Below are positions 59,901 to 64,000 of a stretch of 64,000 nt of DNA, piece by piece. Position 1 is the first letter of the stretch, and every line of letters begins with the position of its first letter. Under the pieces are notes generated by a model. That model had not been told where the DNA came from. It was given only the letters and a program-made list of their open reading frames with translations, and made no database searches. The position numbers and the translations under genes were made by a program. The DNA comes from CAJXMH01 sp964001305 (GTDB lineage: Bacteria > Bacteroidota > Bacteroidia > Flavobacteriales_E > Vicingaceae): contig CAXFAI010000039.1 in the NCBI GenBank assembly GCA_964001305.1, forward strand, positions 38,218-102,217, written 5' to 3'.

Positions 59901-60402
59901 GTCTAATTTTCAATTAGGAATAGCCACAGGTGGTACAATTAATCTGTACAGAACGAATGCAGGTTTAAGCTACCCATACACCATTCCTTCTAAAATAAGT
60001 ATTAAAGGAAGTAATGCTTCTGTGCCAACTAGCTACTATTACTATTTCTACAACTGGCAAGTAAAAGATGCGGATTGCTATAGCCCAAGAAAAGAAGTTA
60101 GCATATTCGTGGATTCTTCATGTTCAATTACGGGTTTAAATGAAGAAAAAATAAATAATGAAATATTAATTTATCCAAATCCCGCTACAAATCAGTTTAA
60201 TGTTCAATTAAGCGCTCAACAAACAGTTCATTCAATTAACTTGTTTGATCTTGCAGGCAAAAAAGTAAATATGGATTGGCAAAAGGTGAATGATCAATTT
60301 ATTTCAGTTAATGGGATTAATGAAGTTAATGGAATATATATTCTACAAATAAGCACAGAGAAAGGTATATATCACAAAAAAATAACCTTAATTAAACGTT
60401 AG
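56902..60402 (+). CDS. Secreted M4 metalloprotease with PKD, CUB and T9SS tail
   Basis: A 1166-residue exported thermolysin-family protease. A signal peptide (about 1-18) is followed by an FTP/PepSY-type propeptide (to about 225) and the M4 catalytic domain: zinc motif HEITH at His369-His373, third ligand Glu393 in GALNESFSDIFG, and a catalytic histidine in CGVHINSGVQNFWFYLL. Next are a PKD domain (TWDFGDGSTSTQANPVKTY, about 590-625), a CUB-like domain (about 645-770), a second PKD (about 800-845), an Ig-like segment, and a type A T9SS sorting tail beginning YPNPATNQFNVQL. It should be exported by Sec, then by T9SS. The next gene, 2 bases away, encodes a paralog of the same layout. Confidence 0.95.
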   Translation: MKFLSLTACLVMFLGMSAQFSPNQIIEIVEAEEAYQNPEFMLFSEDDAPTQDDLSIIWSTYLKASSDFGFILNKTEVDELGYTHLAYKQSFNGIPLAFSDFKVHLKNGKIISINGKWINKEPATQNKSLSENDALEKALAHIGAKVYKWQVELEEKHIKTLEGDLNATYFPKGELVYVSPKAKLNPNEMELAYQFNIYAHEPHERVEIYVSANNGNILFKNDLIHTGNASGTARTAYSGNQSVTTDSTGLNQFRLRQTASGGGVQTFDLNNATTYGGAVDFTDTDNFWNNVNNQQDQYATDAHWGAERTYDYFFNKHNRNSINNAGFTLVSYVHYDNNYANAFWNGQYMTYGDGSGAISPLTALDIAGHEITHGLTTFSANLVYQSESGALNESFSDIFGAAIEFYARPNNANWTIGEDIGRTIRSMSNPAAFGDPDTRNGNNWLNVVGCTPSNQNDNCGVHINSGVQNFWFYLLVNGGSGVNDLGNAYSVSGIGIDKAAAIAFRNLTVYLGRTSDYDDARLYAIRSAIDLYGACSPEVAAVTNAWYAVGVGAPYVAGVNSEFFSADTTACAPPFQVAFQNNSSNGVTYTWDFGDGSTSTQANPVKTYTAYGQFDVELIVDGGNCGADTLKKQSYIKVDSSYQCVVLLNSGINPTQTTCTGKLFDSGGSTSNYGDNENGFITIAPPGANSVTLNFISFDVEAGSASGLCDYDFLEIFDGASISSPSLGKFCNTSAQPTTVSSTTGVITIRFSSDQFLTEGGFEIDWSCNYPSSPPNTDFRADVTSTCTGVVEFTDESTQLPTAWTWDFGDGTTSTMQNPIHQYQQNGSFTIKLVTSNNFGADSISKSNLVTVSRPPEPQTNGDTVCIGQSTTVSAQGSGILNWYDQAQGGNLLYSGNNFSTPNLVTSKSYFVEDYLAAPSQSVGPANNNFGGGGFGSFDRHLVFDVFQPLILESVTAYANSSGNRLIELRDNNGVVLQSTSVFLSNGMNVINLNFNLNVGSNFQLGIATGGTINLYRTNAGLSYPYTIPSKISIKGSNASVPTSYYYYFYNWQVKDADCYSPRKEVSIFVDSSCSITGLNEEKINNEILIYPNPATNQFNVQLSAQQTVHSINLFDLAGKKVNMDWQKVNDQFISVNGINEVNGIYILQISTEKGIYHKKITLIKR

Positions 60403-60404
60403 TT

Positions 60405-63400
60405 ATGCAGGTTTTCAAGTCAATTCTATTTTTATTTCTGTTTGCTTCTTTAAGTGTAAATGCTGAAAAAATAAAACAAGCAAATGCTTCTGAATATATG
60501 AAAGAAGCAAAAGAAATATACTTTAAAGAAGGGTTCAATACACCACTTTATATATTACTCAATGAAAGCAGTCAATTGGAAGCCTCAATCTTTCTGCAAA
60601 AATTATCAGAGGTATTTAAAATAGAATCGAATCTTGGATTTGTTTTAATTGATGAGTATACCGATGAACTAGGAATTACCCATAAAAAATACCAGCAGCA
60701 TGTCAATGGGATTGCTGTATTTATGTCAAGTTTTACCTTGCATTTGGAAGCAAATTATGTGAAGAGTGCAAGTGGTAAATTTTATAATTCAATTAAACAA
60801 TTAAGTCCACAAATTGATGAAGAAAATGCGCTTCAGTTCGCTCTCAATCATTTTAATGCCAATAGTTATAAATGGGAATTCCCTAATGAAGAAGCATTTA
60901 TTCAATGGGAGTCAAATAATCCCAATGCTACTTTTTACCCGAAAGGTGAGTTAGTGTATATGGGCAGAAATGCCTCCGAATTTCAAGAAGATCAAAAGTT
61001 GTGTTATCGCTTTAGCATTTATGCACAAGAGCCACTAGAAAAGCGTAAATACTATATTAATGCAAGTAATGGAGAAATTGTATTGATTGAAGAGGAAATT
61101 CATCATGGCGATGTGCCAGCAGTTGGGCACACTGCCTATAGTGGAGTTAGAAATATGGTTGTGGATAGTGTGTCAAACTTTTTTCGGTTGCGTGAATCAA
61201 ATCGTGGAAACGGCATTGAAACCTACGACATGAATAATTCTACCCAATATGGACAAGCGGTAGATTTTATTGATAGTTCACGAATTTGGGATACCTTTTC
61301 TCCTGCACTTGATCGCTATGCAACTGATGCACATTGGGGAACGGAAATGACCTATGATTACTTTCTGAATGAACATGGCAGAAATAGTATAAATAATCAA
61401 GGATTTACCTTAAGGAGTTATATTCACTATGGCACTAATTACGTGAATGCCTTTTGGGATGGTCAACGAATGACTTATGGGGATGGAGATGCTACTACTA
61501 GTCCACTAACTACCCTTGATATTACAGGGCATGAGATAACCCATGGTTTAACCAACTTTACTTCGCAACTTATTTATCGAAGTGAATCAGGTGCATTGAA
61601 TGAATCATTCAGTGACATTTTTGGAGTAGCAGTAGAACGTTTTGCAAGAGGAACAAACTGGAATTGGTTAATGGGTGAGGATATTGGTTCACCTTTTAGA
61701 AGTATGTCTAATCCAAAGGCACTTGGAGATCCAGATACCTATGATGGTACCAATTGGGTCGATCAAAATTGTATGCCTACATCAGGTAATGATTGGTGTG
61801 GGGTTCACACCAATAGTGGGGTTCAGAACTACTGGTTTTACTTATTGTCAGAAGGAAAGATAGGAACTAATGATAAAGGGAATTCTTATACAGTTGATTC
61901 TATTGGAGTAGATAAAGCTGCTGAAGTGGCATTCAGAAATAATACCATATACTTAACTGCTTCATCAGATTATAGTGAAGCTCGCTTTTTTGGAATTCGA
62001 TCTGCTATAGATTTGTTTGGAGCTTGTTCTTTTGAAGTGGAGGCTGTAACAAATGCCTGGTATGCTGTTGGAGTAGGAGCCGCATATTCACAAGGGGTAA
62101 GCTCAGATTTTGTTGCTTTAAACGATATCTCATTTTGTGTAACACCTGCTTTGGTTCAATTTGAAAGTAATGGAAGTAATGTGATTAATTTTCTTTGGAA
62201 TTTTGGTGATGGTTCAACAAGTAGTTTAGCAAATCCTTCACATACTTATTCTAATTACGGTGATTATACAGTTCAATTGATTGCAGATGGTGGAAGTTGT
62301 GGAAGAGATACAACAACATTTGTCAATTACATAAACATAGATACTGCAAATATTTGCTCATTTGCTATGAATAATGGTTTAACAACAAGCACAGAATGTA
62401 ATGGGATTGCCTTTGATAGTGGTGGCTTAAATGGAAATTACGCTAATTCAACAAAAGACACATTAATTGTAGTTTCTAACCAAGGAGATCAAATTCTAAT
62501 AAATTTTAGCTTGTTTGATGTTGAAGCAGGTTTAGGATTGTTTTGTAATCATGATTATGTGGAGCTTTTCGACGGACCTTCTGTTAATTCACCGTCATTA
62601 GGACGTTTTTGTAATTCAAATTTACCACCGGCTAATTTAATCACAAGCCAAAATGCTTTCACTTTGGTATTAAATTCTGATGATAAAGGAGTATTCAATG
62701 GCTTTCAGCTAGAATGGCAATGTCAGTCAGCTTCAAATACTTCTGTAGTAGATTTTGAAACGAATATAGATACAACGTGCAATGGTTATGTTAGTTTTAG
62801 TAACCTTTCTTCCAATGGATTTACCAATGTTCAATGGGATTTTGGTGATGGAAATAGTTCTACTGATATAAACCCAATTCATCAGTATGATTCAAATGGA
62901 ATTTATACTGTTAAATTAAAAGTATTTAATAGTCAAGGAGTAGATTCTTTAATTAAAACAAATGTAATTGTAGTTAATCGGGGAGTTGCACCAACAGTTC
63001 GAGGTGATTCAGTATGTATTAGTGGAAATGCAAAGCTATGGGCTAAAGGGATTGATGATTTGTTATGGTATAGTTCAAAGGGGGCAGAAAGAGCTTCGCA
63101 TTTAGGAGATACTTTACGGTTAAATAGCCTATCTAGTACGCAACGATTTTATGTTAGTTCTTCACCCCCCGTTTCAGAACAAACTGTTGTTCCATTTTTT
63201 CTTGCTGGCACTACTCGTTTTACGGATACTTCAGAAGCGATTTATTTTAATGTTTACGAACCTACACTTTTGAAATCAGTATTGCTAAGAACAAATGGAA
63301 ATGCAGGATTAAGAAGAGTTGATTTAAGAGATGCTTCTGGAAGGGTTATCGGTTCAAAAGAGGCATATATATCAGGCTCAGGAATTCAAGTGTCACTCAA

Positions 63401-63908
63401 TTTTGAGTTATCTCCTGGAAATAATTACAGCTTGAGCATAGGTTCTCGAGAAGCAGGTCTAATGGTTAATGAATCAGGAGCAAATTACCCATATCAAGCA
63501 GGAAATTTAATGGAAGTGACTGGAAGTAGTATGGGGCCAAATGCATTTCCATTCTTTTACTTAATGAAAGTTTCACCAGTACGTTGTGAGTCTATTAGAA
63601 AGGAAGTGATTGCTTTTGTTGATACTTCATGCGTAATTACGAATATAAAAGAGTTTGAGAGTGATGAGTCGCAGATTGAGGTCTTTCCAAATCCCTTTTC
63701 ACAAGAAATTACAGTTCGTGGTGATTTAAGCGCAGTCAAACAGATTCAAATATTCTCAATTAGTGGTAAAAGAATTAAAACGTTTGATAACAATTATGAA
63801 TCAAGTGTTCAAAATTTTGATCTAAGTAATTTATCAAAAGGAGTATACTTTATTCGCTTTGAGGGTAAGGGCTTTAAACAAAATAAAAAGTTGATTAAAA
63901 TTCATTAA
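60405..63908 (+). CDS. Secreted M4 metalloprotease with PKD, CUB and T9SS tail (second copy)
   Basis: A 1167-residue paralog of the upstream gene with the same domain order: signal peptide, propeptide, M4 catalytic domain (HEITH at His376-His380, ALNESFSDIFG, CGVHTNSGVQNYWFYLL), PKD (LWNFGDGSTSSLANPSHTY), CUB-like (about 650-775), second PKD (VQWDFGDGNSSTDINPIHQY), an Ig-like segment and a T9SS sorting tail beginning FPNPFSQEITV. All catalytic residues are retained. The propeptides and the C-terminal regions differ more than the catalytic domains, and the length difference is one residue, so this is an old tandem duplication. The 2-base gap suggests one transcript. Confidence 0.95.
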   Translation: MQVFKSILFLFLFASLSVNAEKIKQANASEYMKEAKEIYFKEGFNTPLYILLNESSQLEASIFLQKLSEVFKIESNLGFVLIDEYTDELGITHKKYQQHVNGIAVFMSSFTLHLEANYVKSASGKFYNSIKQLSPQIDEENALQFALNHFNANSYKWEFPNEEAFIQWESNNPNATFYPKGELVYMGRNASEFQEDQKLCYRFSIYAQEPLEKRKYYINASNGEIVLIEEEIHHGDVPAVGHTAYSGVRNMVVDSVSNFFRLRESNRGNGIETYDMNNSTQYGQAVDFIDSSRIWDTFSPALDRYATDAHWGTEMTYDYFLNEHGRNSINNQGFTLRSYIHYGTNYVNAFWDGQRMTYGDGDATTSPLTTLDITGHEITHGLTNFTSQLIYRSESGALNESFSDIFGVAVERFARGTNWNWLMGEDIGSPFRSMSNPKALGDPDTYDGTNWVDQNCMPTSGNDWCGVHTNSGVQNYWFYLLSEGKIGTNDKGNSYTVDSIGVDKAAEVAFRNNTIYLTASSDYSEARFFGIRSAIDLFGACSFEVEAVTNAWYAVGVGAAYSQGVSSDFVALNDISFCVTPALVQFESNGSNVINFLWNFGDGSTSSLANPSHTYSNYGDYTVQLIADGGSCGRDTTTFVNYINIDTANICSFAMNNGLTTSTECNGIAFDSGGLNGNYANSTKDTLIVVSNQGDQILINFSLFDVEAGLGLFCNHDYVELFDGPSVNSPSLGRFCNSNLPPANLITSQNAFTLVLNSDDKGVFNGFQLEWQCQSASNTSVVDFETNIDTTCNGYVSFSNLSSNGFTNVQWDFGDGNSSTDINPIHQYDSNGIYTVKLKVFNSQGVDSLIKTNVIVVNRGVAPTVRGDSVCISGNAKLWAKGIDDLLWYSSKGAERASHLGDTLRLNSLSSTQRFYVSSSPPVSEQTVVPFFLAGTTRFTDTSEAIYFNVYEPTLLKSVLLRTNGNAGLRRVDLRDASGRVIGSKEAYISGSGIQVSLNFELSPGNNYSLSIGSREAGLMVNESGANYPYQAGNLMEVTGSSMGPNAFPFFYLMKVSPVRCESIRKEVIAFVDTSCVITNIKEFESDESQIEVFPNPFSQEITVRGDLSAVKQIQIFSISGKRIKTFDNNYESSVQNFDLSNLSKGVYFIRFEGKGFKQNKKLIKIH

Positions 63909-63915
63909 TCGATAA

Positions 63916-64000
63916 ATGAAATGGATCAAAATATATGATTCATTAGCGGAGGCCAAGCAATTCTTAAAAGACGGTAGAATAGCCAAGCACTTTATAGAAG
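63916..64000 (+). CDS. Start of a probable Rieske [2Fe-2S] protein, cut by the window edge
   Basis: The first 28 codons (MKWIKIYDSLAEAKQFLKDG, then RIAKHFIE) resemble the N-terminus of small Rieske ferredoxin-type proteins of Bacteroidota, which start MKW and then carry a two-strand segment before the cluster-binding cysteines. The cluster motifs lie beyond the window, so the call rests on this short stretch and is tentative. It starts 7 bases after the second M4 protease. Confidence 0.4.
   Translation, partial: MKWIKIYDSLAEAKQFLKDGRIAKHFIE

Overview
The window is chromosomal DNA from a member of the Bacteroidota, most likely the order Flavobacteriales. This rests on several lineage traits: a PorT-like type IX secretion (T9SS) protein, three secreted proteases with T9SS C-terminal sorting tails, a hypoxanthine phosphoribosyltransferase-adenylate kinase fusion, a PadR/PspC membrane-stress operon, DUF5683 next to parAB, AT-rich sequence, and repeated copies of the Bacteroidota promoter element TAnnTTTG just upstream of start codons. 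No rRNA, tRNA, CRISPR array, insertion sequence or prophage was seen. Gene density is high and no gap exceeds about 255 bases.

Layout. 1-7.4 kb is a long minus-strand block: UPF0173 hydrolase, parA, parB, DUF5683, dapB, lepB, ubiE, porT, then an H-NOX gas sensor whose partner runs off the left edge. 7.6-10.7 kb (plus) holds an FMN reductase, truA and an ABC exporter. 10.7-16.4 kb (minus) holds proCBA, a threonine/serine dehydratase and purKE. 16.5-23.1 kb holds the hpt-adk fusion, obgE, a PAP2 phosphatase, crcB and a PafA-type phosphatase, with a minus-strand receiver/PAS/PP2C regulator between hpt-adk and obgE. 23.1-26.3 kb is the least familiar part: two divergent helix-rich proteins of unknown function, a small acidic Gly/Trp-tailed peptide gene, and two abutting RNA hairpins, one with a perfect 25-bp stem. 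26.3-29.1 kb is a PadR/PspC/DUF4252-like operon. 29.2-35.2 kb holds terC, mqnE, an M43 protease and an AddB-like nuclease. 35.3-41.8 kb holds a MORN-like protein, mnmA, a lipoprotein, an L,D-transpeptidase-like protein, a Spy-like protein, a hydrolase, marR with a clear operator, a nitroreductase and a fatty acid hydroxylase. 41.9-49.2 kb holds ilvE, a TerB-like/SixA/membrane trio, arfB, an RluA-type synthase, a TPR-PD40 protein, panB and a lipoprotein. 49.3-56.8 kb holds dnaK, surE, lpxB, a SpoIID-like gene and comEC. 56.9-63.9 kb is a tandem pair of very large secreted M4 proteases. A probable Rieske gene begins at the right edge.

Connections. MqnE (futalosine route) and UbiE belong to menaquinone synthesis. 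LepB and PorT belong to the export route that the three T9SS proteases would use. ProCBA is a complete glutamate-to-proline set, and PurE/PurK are consecutive purine enzymes. The most promising place for an undescribed system is 23.1-26.3 kb. Other points of interest are the MarR operator overlapping its own promoter, many start codons so close to the -7 box that the mRNAs should be leaderless or nearly so, and a receiver domain that has lost its phosphorylatable aspartate.
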